This document shows positions 9,534 through 19,057 of a stretch of DNA of 39,324 nucleotides, in pieces (position 1 is the stretch's first letter; each line of letters begins with the position of its first letter). The position numbers and the translations under genes are program-made. The stretch spans positions 5,757-45,080 of the forward strand of contig NW_005198237.1 in the NCBI RefSeq assembly GCF_000372725.1, written 5' to 3'. This DNA is from Emiliania huxleyi CCMP1516. Its lineage: Eukaryota; Haptophyta; Isochrysidales; Noelaerhabdaceae. The notes under the pieces were generated by a model, which saw nothing but the letters and a program-made list of their open reading frames with translations, did not search any database and was not told the origin of the DNA.

Positions 9534-10718
9534 CTAGTCCTCCAGCCACATGAGCGCCACCCAGCAGCTCTCCCGCAGAATCTCCTCGGCGTGGCCGCAG
9601 TACGCGCGGAGTGTCTCCACCGCCTGCGGGGTGCCGATCGCACCGAGCGCCTCCGCCGCCTCGTGCCGCACCATGCCGTGCTCGCCCTCGCGCCGCACCG
9701 CGCCGCACAGCGCGTCGCCCGCCGCCGGGTGCTCCAGCTGGCCGAGCACAAAGGCAACCTCGTGCTTGAGCAGCGCACTCTCGCCGCCGGCGCGGCCGAG
9801 GCACTCGCACAGGGCGGCGACCGCACCGGCGCCCTCGCGCGGGACCGCGTCGCGCAGCGCGAAGAGCGCGCGGTACCGCTCAAACAGCGGCGCGCCGCGG
9901 TCGAGCAGCCGCGCGCGCAGCTCGGGCAGCGGCGCCGCCTCCGCGGCCGGCGCGGGAGAGACGTACGTGTAGGTTGGCGCCGTCGGCTCGGGCGGGGCGG
10001 GCTGCCACGGGCAGGCCGCGGAGGAGGCGTCTGCGTCCGCGTCCGCCGCCGCCGGCCCGCCGCCGGCCGCCTCTGCCGCCTCCGGCGCGGCGGTGGCCGC
10101 CGCCTGCGCCTCCTTTCGCAGAGCCTCTTGCGGCCGCCGCTCGCAGCCGCAGGCGCCCTTGTCGATCTTGTAGTTGAGGAGGGCGAGGGCGAGGCCGCAC
10201 GTCTCCGACACCTCCGACGCGTCGTCGGCGGCGTGCTTGGCGAGCACGCTCAGGCTCTCGGGCGCCTCGATCGCGCCGAGCGCCTCGGCCGCCTCGTGGC
10301 GCGTGATCGGGTCCTCCGCGCGGTCCGCGAGGAGGCGCTCGAGGAAGGGGACCGCGTCGACGCGCTGCATCTGCCCAAGCGTGTACGCGATCTCGTGGCG
10401 CAGCAGCACGGAGGCCGTCCCGTGAAAGAGAGCGACGAGCTCGGCGACGGCGGCCTCGTCGTTCCGGTTGCGGAGCACAAAGATCTGCGTGTACTTTTCG
10501 CAGCAGGCGGAGCGCGACTCGGCGGCCAGAGCCGGCCGCTGACCTGCATCGGCAGCGCGGCGCGCCGTGGGAGCAGCTGGCGAGTCTCGGGCGGTGCGGG
10601 CCAGCGCGAGGCCGGCTGCTACAAAGTCGAGCATCGAGACGAGCGGGAGGACCAGCAGCCGCAGCAACGCCCGCACCGCCGTAAAAACGGGCAGCGAGCG
10701 GTCCTCTGTGCGAAGCAT
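9534..10718 (-). CDS. DOHH: Deoxyhypusine hydroxylase
   Basis: HEAT-repeat di-iron monooxygenase that hydroxylates deoxyhypusine on eIF5A, completing hypusine; cytosolic in other eukaryotes. The single-exon frame gives 394 aa. Two HEAT-like halves each carry two His-Glu iron-binding motifs: RHEIAYTLGQMQ and RHEAAEALGAI, then KHEVAFVLGQLEHP and RHEAAEALGAI, so all four HE pairs are present. FERYRALFALRDAVP starts the second half. The halves are joined by a long Ala/Asp-rich, low-complexity linker (about residues 190-260), longer than usual. The first 65 or so residues precede the conserved EKYTQIFVLRNR and include a hydrophobic run (LLRLLVLPLVSMLDFVAAGL), unusual for this enzyme; either a lineage-specific extension or an over-long start. 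The ATG at 10718 is the only upstream in-frame one I rely on. Confidence 0.92.
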   Translation of the reverse strand: MLRTEDRSLPVFTAVRALLRLLVLPLVSMLDFVAAGLALARTARDSPAAPTARRAADAGQRPALAAESRSACCEKYTQIFVLRNRNDEAAVAELVALFHGTASVLLRHEIAYTLGQMQRVDAVPFLERLLADRAEDPITRHEAAEALGAIEAPESLSVLAKHAADDASEVSETCGLALALLNYKIDKGACGCERRPQEALRKEAQAAATAAPEAAEAAGGGPAAADADADASSAACPWQPAPPEPTAPTYTYVSPAPAAEAAPLPELRARLLDRGAPLFERYRALFALRDAVPREGAGAVAALCECLGRAGGESALLKHEVAFVLGQLEHPAAGDALCGAVRREGEHGMVRHEAAEALGAIGTPQAVETLRAYCGHAEEILRESCWVALMWLED

Positions 10719-10896
10719 CCCCAGGGCCCAGGGTCACTCTCACAGCGCACGCGCTGCGGGCAATTTTTCTGCTCTCGTTCACAGCCTTGTTATTGAGAAG
10801 AAAATACCTCCTATGGCGCTGTGCGCTGGCCTGTGAGAGGTTGAGGTGCGAGCCCTGGAGGCCCTGGGGATGGGGGGGGACTACCCGCGGGCTTAG
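10719..10896. other. Spacer upstream of DOHH
   Basis: Short GC-rich upstream region of DOHH, with a G-run (GGGGGGG near 10872) and an imperfect GCGGGC/GCCCGC inverted repeat at its right edge that overlaps the MITE target duplication. No gene is seen. Confidence 0.4.
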
Positions 10897-10906
10897 AAGG
10901 CCCGCG

Positions 10907-11384
10907 TTAGCCTAAGCACGTTTTTCTCGCCAAGTACTATCTATATTCTTTTGCTTATATTCTCGCCAGACCATCTATATTCTCGAGAATATTCTCGAAT
11001 ATTGAGAATATTTTCACCACGCGAGAGGTCAGCGGACGCCAAAAATCGCTCTAAAGTAGAGGTTTGTGCTCCCAAACCGCTCAGGAACGTCCAAAACTTA
11101 AAGATTTCCGTCTGCATCGACCCAAAACCTACTTTTGAGGGGGCAAAAGAGCTGTTTCGAGAAGCTCTAGTCAAGACCGTTCTAGACGCCGCGATGTAAC
11201 GGCGAGAATATTCAAGAATATCTTGAGACTCGAGGTCAACCAAGGTCAAGGGAGGAAGAAAACTCATAGATTCTTGAGAAAAAGCCGCGCCGGGGCATCT
11301 ATATTCTCGAGAATATTCTCGAATACGAAAGTGCGCGGGACCATCTATATTCTCGGAGATATTCGAGAATATTGTGCTTAGGCC
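10907..11384. mobile_element. 478-bp AT-rich MITE with 10-bp target duplication
   Basis: Perfect 10-bp direct repeats AAGGCCCGCG lie at 10897-10906 and 11385-11394. The ends are inverted: GCCTAAGCAC at the left and GTGCTTAGGC at the right (TTAGCCTAAGCACG against GGCCTAAGCACAA). Inside are repeated palindromic motifs built on ATATTCTCGAGAATATTC, each near a CATCTATATTC copy, and a middle segment (about 11050-11210) without such repeats. The composition is much more AT-rich than any flank. There is no coding potential. A 9-10 bp duplication is typical of Mutator-like elements. Confidence 0.8.
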
Positions 11385-11488
11385 AAGGCCCGCGCGCAGG
11401 GGGGTGGGGCATTGAGACCGGTCATGAATGAGTGCGCGACACGCATGTTGCGAGCAGCGTTGTTGATTTCACATAAACGCACAACCCC

Positions 11489-11875
11489 GCTCTCGTTCAC
11501 GCAGACAAGAGAGAGGCTAGCTTGGGGGCGCGCCCGTCTCGACTCGAGCGGCGAAGGCAATTTTTCGGACTTAGAAGGGGCACGCACGCAATAAGCTCTC
11601 GTTCACGCAGACAAGAGAGAGGCTAGCTTGGGGGCGCGCCTGTCTCGACTCGAGCGGCGAAGGCAATTTTTCGGACTTAGAAGGGGCACGCTGGCACGCA
11701 CGCAATAAGCTCTCGTTCACGCAGACAAGAGAGAGGCTAGCTTGGGGGCGCGCCCGTCTCGACTCGAGCGGCGAAGGCAATTTTTCGGACTTAGAGAGCA
11801 AAGTCCAAAGAGAGAGAGAGAGTTTTTGTTTTGACTTAGAAGGGGCACGCACGCAATAAGCTCTCGTTCAGGCAA
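11489..11875 (+). repeat. Tandem repeat, about 106-114 bp unit, three and a half copies
   Basis: Units begin with GCTCTCGTTCACGCAGACAA at 11489, 11595 and 11709, and a truncated, diverged unit begins near 11858. Copies are almost identical; differences include one insertion of 8 bases in copy 2 and a GA-rich expansion (11806-11822) after copy 3. Open frames through it are by-products of the repeat and are not called as genes. Confidence 0.85.
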
Positions 11876-11965
11876 CAATCTAAGTCTCTCCTCTCGCGGC
11901 TCCCGCGTGGACGTATTTTTGTCTTATAAGGCAGGGCTACCGAGACACGTGCACTAAAACCTCCG

Positions 11966-12130
11966 AGAAACCCTTCGGCTCGCTGGGCCTCGCTCCTCAT
12001 CGCAAACCCTGTCAGCAGAGTAGTCATCCTCGGGAATGTACGTAAGAGCCACATTCAACGAAAACCAATTTTTTGGATCACTCCTCATCGCAAACCCTGT
12101 CAGCAGTTCACCCTCGGGTATGTCCGTCCG
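11966..12130 (+). repeat. Dispersed repeat copies B and C
   Basis: Two copies of the CATCGCAAACCCTGTCAGC core, at 11994-12018 and 12082-12106. Copy B has the longer form, with CCTCCGAGAAACCCTTCGG upstream (about 11970) and GGGAATGTACGTAAGAGC downstream (about 12033). Copy C is shorter, followed by CCTCGGGTATGTCCGTCCG. They sit about 110-240 bp upstream of the myosin start codon. Confidence 0.8.
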
Positions 12131-12236
12131 TTAGAGTAAGCCACTGAAAAAAAATTATCCGCGGCAAGGCAGGGAGTCGCTGTCGGGGCACTCCAACCCT
12201 GAGCCCTCGCCGCTGCCAAAGCCAAAGAGGGTCCTA

Positions 12237-13415
12237 ATGCCCGCCGACGCGCAGTTTGCCGTCGGCTCGGTGGTCTTTGTGCCCGACGAGCAGCAGGCGT
12301 ACCTCCCCAAGCGAGTCGCATCATGCACGGGCCTCGGCGCCCGCACCAAGCTCACCGTCGGGCCGCTCTCGGGAAGCGGCGGCGCTGCTGTGCCGGCAAA
12401 GGACGTCGCCGACGTCGTCGATGCGGACCCGCTCGCGCTGGAGGGGGCGCAGGACATGGTCAAGTTCTCCAATCTCACCGAGGCGGCGCTGCTCCACAAC
12501 CTCCGCACGCGCTACAGCCGCGACCAGATATACTCGGCCGCGGGCGCGATCCTGCTCTCCGTCAACCCGTTCAAGCAGATCCCGGGCATCTACACGGACG
12601 AGGTGACCCGGCGCTGCCAGGAGGCCGACGCCAAGGCGCTCCCGGACCTGCCTCCGCACGTGTACGGGCTGAGCGAGAATGCGTACCGCGGCATGCTCGG
12701 TGAGCAAAAGCAGCAGGCGATCCTCATCTCGGGCGAGTCCGGCGCGGGCAAGACGGAGGCGGCGAAGGCATGCGTCAAGTACATCTGCGCGCGCTCGACC
12801 GGGGGCGGCGGCGTCGGCGGGGGCGCGAAGCTGCTCCGCCAGGGCTCGCACGAGGAGTTTGTGCAAAACTGCATCGTCGAGGCGCCGCCTTGGGAGCCGG
12901 GGAGGGGCGGAGGCGTGTCCGGCCGGCCGAGACGCGGGCGCGGCGTTGCCCTCCGTAGGCCAACCCGATCCTCGAGGCCTTCGGCAACGCGAAGACGCTG
13001 CGCAACAACAACTCGTCCCGCTTTGGAAAGTGGACCGAAATCCACTTTGACGCGGGCGGGCAGGTCCCGCCTCCGAGAAGCTTCCGAGAAGCCTCCACTT
13101 AAGCCCGCACGCCCGCGCTCCACCCGCGCTCCGCCAGAGGTCGCCGAGCACCACACTCGCACGCCCTCCGCCTGTCGCCGCTCGCAGCTCCCTCCCCGGC
13201 CTCGCTCTCCATNNNNNNNNNNNNNNNNNNNNNNNNNNNNNNNNNNNNNNNNNNNNNNNNNNNNNNNNNNNNNNNNNNNNNNNNNNNNNNNNNNNNNNNN
13301 NNNNNNNNNNNNNNNNNGCCGCGTCCTTGCCGGCGCCGCTCCGCCCCACCCAACCCGACGCACTCACCCACTGTGGCGGGGAGGCTGGCGGCACGACACG
13401 CGGTCTGCACGCACA

Positions 13416-13479
<64 letters not shown>

Positions 13480-14544
13480 CACGCACGCACGCACGCTTGC
13501 ACGTGCTTGGAGAGGAGGGGAGCCGACAGGCAGGAGGGGAGGCGGGGAGGCGGGAGGGGAGGGGAGGCCGAGGGAGTTCGCCCCGTGGCGGGCAGCGGGC
13601 GGGAAGGGGTGGGGGCGGCGGGGGGGGGCGGGGTGTGGGGTCGGCCCGGCGTGGAGGGCGGTCTAAAGAGGCGAACGGCGCCGAGGCGGGAGGCGTGGCG
13701 GCCGGCTGTAGGCATCCTCACCCTCGGCAACCTCGCCTTCGACGCCAAGGAGATGGCCAACGCCGACGACGGGTCGTGCGTGTCGCCGGCGTCGCAAGCG
13801 TCGCTCAAGGCGGCGGCGGCGGCCCTCGACATCTCACCGCTCGAGCTCGAGACGGCGCTCACCATCAAGAATGTGGGCAAGTTCCCGGTGGTTGCGGTGC
13901 CGCAGCCGCCCGAGAAGGCGGCGGTCGCGCGCGACGCGCTCGCAAAGGCGCTGTACGGCTCGCTGTTCGACTGGATCTTCGGGCGCATCAACGAGAAGAT
14001 GGGTGCGGGCGCGGGCGCCGCGCTGGGCGGCGGGAACAAGCGCACCATCGGGCTGCTAGACATTTTCGGGTTCGAGGCCTTTTCGCGCAACTCGCTCGAG
14101 CAGCTGCTGATCAACTTTGCGAACGAGAAGCTGATGCAGTACTTCAACATCTACATCTTCCAGATGGAGGAGAAGGAGTGCCGCGACGAGGGCGTCGCGT
14201 GCCCGCAGCTGCAGTTCGCCGACAACTCGGCCGTCATGGTGCTGCTCGAGGCCAAGCCGACGGGGCTGATGGCGCTGATCCACGACGAGGTGCTCGTGCC
14301 AAACGCCTCCGACGCCAACCTGCTCACCAAGATGAACGAGGCGCACCGCGGCGCGTCCATGTACCGGCAGATGCCGCGCGCCCAGGGCGAGGGCTTTGTC
14401 GTGCTGCACTTTGCGGGCGAGGTGGCGTACGCCATCGACGACTTTGTCGCAAAGTCGCGCGGCGCGGTCCCCTCGGAGCTGTCGCAGCTGCTGGGCACCT
14501 CGCAGCTGCCGCTCGTGCGCGGCTTCTTTGCGGCCGACGAGGAG

Positions 14545-14580
<36 letters not shown>

Positions 14581-17500
14581 AAGCCAAAGGGCGAGCGGAC
14601 GATGTCCTTCGCGCGGCACCGCGGCGGCGGCGGCGCGCGCGCGCGCCTCGGCGGCGGCGGGCGCAAGGTCGTGTCGGTCGGCCGGCAGTTTCAGGAGTCG
14701 CTCGACTCGCTGATGGGGATGCTGCACACGTGCTCGCCGCACTTTGTGCGCTGCATCAAGCCCAACCACCACCTCGCGCCGGACGATTTTGACGGCGCGT
14801 ACGTGATGCGGCAGCTGCAGCAGATGGGGATGGTTCACGTGGTCAAGGCGCGCAAGCAGGGCTTCGCGCACCGGTACGACTTTGACACCTTCATCGCGCG
14901 GTACGGCTACCTGCGCGAGGGGGTCGAGTGCGACGCGGCGAAGCTCGCGCCGTACCTGCAAACGTACCTCGGCTCCGCCTCTCCGCCCGCCGGCACAAAG
15001 ACCGAGACGGTGCAGCTCCTCGGCGCGCTCGCCGCCGCCGACATGTTTGCGACCGACGGTTGGGCCGTCGGGACGACGAAGCTCTTCCTCAAGGCTTCGC
15101 ACCAGCAGCAGCTCGAGGTCGCGCGCGAGTCGCACCTGCGGCGCGTCATCACGCAGACCCTGACCAAGGCCATCGCCGATCAAGACCTCGCTTCCCTCGA
15201 CGAGGCGGTGGCGAGGGCGGTCGAGATCCGGCTGACGGGCAAGCTGGTCGAGGAGGCAAAGGCGCTGCTCGCCACGCTGCGCGAGCGCGAGAAGGCCTTC
15301 GAGGCGCTGACCGAGGCGATGGAAATGCGCGACGTCGCCGCGGTCGAGGCGGCGCTCAAGCAGGCGGCGGCGGTGCGGCTCGAGAAGGACGCGAAGAAAG
15401 GCGCGCAAAAGGTCAGCGACGCAAAGGCGCTCCTGACGCAGCTCAAGGCGCAGCAGGTCGCCTCCAACGCGCTCGCGGCGGCGCTCGCCTCGAAGGACGT
15501 CAAGAAGCTGCGCGACGCGCTCGACGCGGCGCAGAAGAGCGGCCTCAACTCGGGGCAGGTGACGCAGGCGCAGCGGATGCTCGAGGGCCTCAAGACCAAG
15601 GACGCGCTCGAGAAGAAGCTGGCGGCCGCGGCCAAGGGCGGCAGCCTCGCCGAGCTGACGCAGCTCCTGGCGCAGGCCGAGGAGATCGGGCTGTCGACCG
15701 AGGCCGCGCGTGCGGCGAAGCGGCGCCACGCCTCGCTGCAGGAGAGCGCGCAGGCCTCGTCCGCGCTGCAGTCGGCCAGCACCGCCCGCGACGAGGAGGC
15801 GCTGCGCGCCGCCATCGAGCGCGCCAGCGCCGCCGAGCAGAACCAGGCAGCGGCGGAGCGCGAGAAGGCGGCCATGAGCGCCGAGCTCGCGACGGCGAAG
15901 GAGCTGCTCGCCAAGCTCGAGGCGGAGCACTCCACGGTGCTCGCCACGCCGCCACGGGGCGGCGCGGCGGCCGCTCGCGGGCTGCCGACGCCCTCCGGCC
16001 CGGTGTCGTACGTGCCCGGTCCGCCGGCGGGGCTTCCGTGCGAGCCGCTGGCGGCGAGGGTGGCGCGGCTGCAGCGCGGCGCCACGTTCCTCAAGGTGGC
16101 GGAGGGCACCTTCACGCGGAAGAAGCTCGACGCCAAGGCGGTCGCCCTCTCCGCCGACCGCAAGTCGCTCACGTGGGACGGCGGCAAGAAAGGCCACGGG
16201 CTCGAGCTCTCGCAGGCGCGGCCCGCGGGATGCAGCCGGGATTGTAGCCGAGGGTGTAGCCGAGGGTGTCGCCGAGAGAGCGCAGCGGAGGTGCAGCCCG
16301 GCCCCAGCCGGAGAGACGCGCCGCGGCCCTCTCGCAGGTCGTCCGCGTCTCGATCGGGCTCGAGACGAAGCCGCTGCAGAAGCTGTACCACTCATCGGCC
16401 GCGCCGGACGTGGCGCCGACCAGCTGGTTCTCGCTGCACACCGCCGCGCGCTCGTACGACTTTGGCGCGCGCGACGGCGACACGGCCGAGACGGTGATCC
16501 TCTGGGTGCTGACGCTGCAGCAGCTGGTCCTCCTCAGCAGCGGTACCGGAGTGCGGCTGCCGGCGACGGCGCTCTCGTACGCGCAGCAGCAGTGGCAGTA
16601 CCACAACTCGTCCGCCAAGGAGTGGCCGTGCGTCCAGTGCACGTGCATCAACAAGCCGAGGAACACCGCGTGCGAGGTGTGCGGCGCGCCCAAGCCGATG
16701 GTGACGCTCGTGCCGACGGTGACGCCGCTGCTGCCCGCGATGCGCGCCCTCTCCAACACGCTCGGCATCGACGCCTTCAACCTGAGCCCCGACGCGCGGC
16801 TGCAGTGGTTCCTGCTCAAGGCGCTCGAGCCGCCGCCGCCCTCCCCGCTGGTGTGGTCGGTCGGGCACCGGCAGGGCGACGGGGAGACGCCCTTGCTCGG
16901 CCTCGCCAACGCCGACGGCACGGGCTTCAGCGTCGACCACGCGTACATCCTGTCGCTCCGGCGCGAGGCGGAGACGGCGCGCCAGCAGCAGGCGCAGGCG
17001 GGCGGCGTGCTCACGCCGCGCCCGCAGTTCGTCGCGCCCGAGGGGCCGCTCTCGCGCGAGAACTCGCGCTCGCTGGGCGGGTACGAGCTGAGCGACGCCG
17101 AGGCGCTCGAGCAGGCGGCGCTGATGGCGTCGCTCGACCAGGTCGGCCTGCGGCAGGGCGCGCACTCTTACGAGGAGGCGCACGCGCTCGACGCGGGCGA
17201 CGTGTTCCGTCACTGCATGTCCGGCTCGGTCGAGGAGGTGCGCCGCTTCCTGCAGCAGGGCGGGCACGCCGACACCGTCTACAAGTCCGACTACGGCTGG
17301 GCCGTCGGGCCCGACTACCTCTTCACGCGCCCGACGGAAAACATCACGCTGCTCAACTACGTGGCCACCTGGACAGACATCGTCGGCGAGGCGTCCGCCG
17401 AGCTCGCGCGGCTGCTCCTCAACGCGGGGGCCGACCCGCGCCGCGACGACGGCCTCGAGCAGTGGTTCACGCCGCTGCACAACGCCGTGGCCAACGGCGC

Positions 17501-17915
17501 GCACGACGTGGTGCGGGTGCTGCTCACGCACGACGCAAAGCTTGTCGACGTCACCACCGGAGAGGGGCAGTCGTCGCTGCACCTGCTCGCGCTCTGCGAC
17601 GACGCGACGGACCGGATGGTGACGCTCGAGCTGCTGCTTGGCGCCCGCGCCTCACTCAACATGCAGGAGCCCTTTGAGGGCGGCACCCCGCTGCACACGC
17701 TCGCGCGCGAGGGCTTCGTCGCCGTGGCGGCGCGCCTGCTCGAGGCGGGCGGCGACGCGTCGATCAAGAACGACGCGGGCCGCAACGCGCTCGAGGAGGC
17801 CAAGTACGAGCTCGACCGGCTCGAGCGGCAGACGGACGGCGCCTCGTCGGCCACGCGGCGCGCAAAGATCCTCGAGACGATCAACACCCTGAAGATGGTG
17901 CTCTCAGTCCAGTGA
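12237..17915 (+). CDS. Composite myosin: motor, helical repeats, PH, RanBP2-type zinc finger, ankyrin repeats
   Basis: Actin-based motor. Exons: 12237-12881, 12959-13063, [gap], 13712-16215, 16338-17915. Introns at 12882-12958 and 16216-16337 are GC-AG. Seen in order: N-terminal SH3-like region; P-loop [19 protein letters not shown]; switch [11 protein letters not shown]; relay region [30 protein letters not shown]; switch [10 protein letters not shown]; loop 2 with a 12-Gly run; actin-binding [16 protein letters not shown]; converter region. No IQ motif is visible; instead about four roughly 60-aa alpha-helical repeats (15160-15750) and a short coiled coil follow. Then a PH domain split by the 16216 intron, a RanBP2-type finger (W-P-C-x2-C...C-x2-C, about 16620-16700), a weak UIM-like stretch near 17090 and ankyrin-like repeats to the stop. 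About 150 motor residues are missing at the gap. Probably binds membrane lipid and ubiquitin or partner proteins (inference). Confidence 0.85.
13213..13317. other. Assembly gap (105 N) inside the myosin motor
   Basis: A run of 105 N. The flanks (13064-13212 and 13318-13711) contain no myosin coding sequence, yet the motor lacks the segment between switch I and the GN-x-F region. The N run therefore probably understates the true gap. Confidence 0.95.
13407..13499 (+). repeat. (ACGC)n microsatellite in a myosin intron
   Basis: About 20 GCAC/ACGC units, followed by a purine-rich G tract (13511-13680) ending just before the exon acceptor at 13711. Open frames through it (Thr-His-Ala-Arg repeats) are artefacts. 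Confidence 0.9.
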
Positions 17916-17945
17916 GGCGGAGAGGGGCCCGGAGAGGCTGCCGCG

Positions 17946-17990
17946 TCGTGTGTGTGTGTGTGTGTGTATGTGTTCGGTGTGTGTGTGTGG

Positions 17991-18023
<33 letters not shown>
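17946..18023 (+). repeat. (TG)n and (GA)n microsatellites after the myosin stop
   Basis: TG repeats at about 17946-17990, interrupted by TATGTGTTCG, are followed by an uninterrupted GA run to 18023. They lie in the probable 3' UTR of the myosin. The remaining spacer up to 18271 holds no gene. Confidence 0.9.
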
Positions 18024-18026
<3 letters not shown>

Positions 18027-18271
18027 AGAGAGTCAGTCAGAGACACAATGTGGGCGCCCCCCGGGAGGGGCCGCGCCGCTGTTGGGTCGTCTCTCTCGGG
18101 GTTGATTAGAAGTATTCGATTTTGGCACGGGCGGGGACTCCGGTGGTTCTCTCCGGAGAGCAGCGGAGTGCGCGGAGAACGTAAAGAGTAATAAAAGTCG
18201 GGGCGCGAGACGAGAGGGGTGGCAAACGCAAAGTGCGTGCGCATCCTCCCACGTACACGAAAGAAAACCAA

Positions 18272-19057
18272 TCATTCCTCCACAGCCAGGGAGCTCGCGG
18301 CGAACGACAGCCGCTCTAGCGCCCTCCGATCCAAGGCTGGCTGCAGGCACCAGAGGCGCGCGGCGCGCGCGAGGAAGCCCGGGGTTGCGTCGCCGCGCGC
18401 CGATGGCGCGAGCAGCGGCAGCAGCCGAAGCTTGAGCTCCATCTCGCGTGAGAGGGCGCGATCGACCTGCACGGGCGAGGGGAGGGAGGCACGCACGCTG
18501 AGCGGGCGGCGCGAGCCTTGGCCGCGGCACAGACGCGAGCCCGGCGTGGGTATGCGCGCATCTAGTGAGGCGCTCGCGTCGCGCAGCCACCCAAGCAACG
18601 TCGGCGCCTCGGGCAGCAAGCCCTGCTCCGCCAGGACACCGCGCCCGGCTCCAATCACGACGCTGGCCGGCTCCGAAGCGAGCGCAAGCGCCTCCTCTTG
18701 CGGCAGCGAGTGCTGCAGCCTCGTGTACCGCTCCCACGAACGACCGTGGAGTGCCGCCGCCTCCAGCTGCAGCGCGCCAAACCGCTCCACCGATGTGTTT
18801 AGTGCCGTGCGCAGGTTGGAAAGTCCACGCTCGTGTCGCGCTCTTAGCGCGTCGATGGCGGCCACGTCGCCTGTCCGAAGCAACGCGCCGAGCGCCTCTG
18901 GCCGTGTGCGGTGCGCCGACGGCCCGAGCAGCGTGAGCCGGCCGTCGAACTCGATCGCTGCGGCGAGGAGCGTCTCGCTGTGCGCCTGCTCGGCGCGCCA
19001 CGCCCGTGTGATGCGCAGCGCCGCCTCAAAGGTCTCACGCCAGAAGCTTGCGTCCAT
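18272..19057 (-). CDS. AIRIM: AIRIM (C1orf109)-like ribosome maturation factor
   Basis: Probable homologue of the cofactor that works with the AAA ATPase AFG2 (SPATA5 complex) to recycle factors from pre-60S ribosomes. The start is the ATG at 19057 (MDASFWRETFEAALRITRAW), in a good Kozak context (GCGGCGATGG); an upstream in-frame Met would add an unlikely Cys/Arg-rich leader. Length is 261 aa unspliced. It is all helical, and the C-terminal half follows the family pattern: TLLGWLRDASASLD, then REMELKLRLLPLLAPSA, then an end in RALERLSFAASSLAVEE. The stretch 18559-18467 (93 nt) looks like an in-frame GC-AG intron; removing it brings LRDASASLD next to VDRALSREME and shortens an insertion the family lacks. 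Identification is by pattern only, so moderate. Confidence 0.5.
   Translation of the reverse strand: MDASFWRETFEAALRITRAWRAEQAHSETLLAAAIEFDGRLTLLGPSAHRTRPEALGALLRTGDVAAIDALRARHERGLSNLRTALNTSVERFGALQLEAAALHGRSWERYTRLQHSLPQEEALALASEPASVVIGAGRGVLAEQGLLPEAPTLLGWLRDASASLDARIPTPGSRLCRGQGSRRPLSVRASLPSPVQVDRALSREMELKLRLLPLLAPSARGDATPGFLARAARLWCLQPALDRRALERLSFAASSLAVEE

Noticed and set aside
13327..13700. Long open frames through the ACGC microsatellite and N gap, on both strands
   Set aside because: They are Thr-His-Ala-Arg repeats and unknown residues created by a simple repeat; only the myosin frame after 13711 is real.
12170..14150. Minus-strand 609-codon frame spanning the gap
   Set aside because: Runs through N and the microsatellite; no recognisable motif.
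14056..16395. 779-codon minus frame antisense to the myosin
   Set aside because: His/Leu/Arg-rich shadow produced by GC-rich codons on the plus strand, which carries clear motor motifs.
17946..18023. Possible regulatory meaning of the TG/GA microsatellites
   Set aside because: Ordinary simple repeats in a 3' region; nothing ties them to function.
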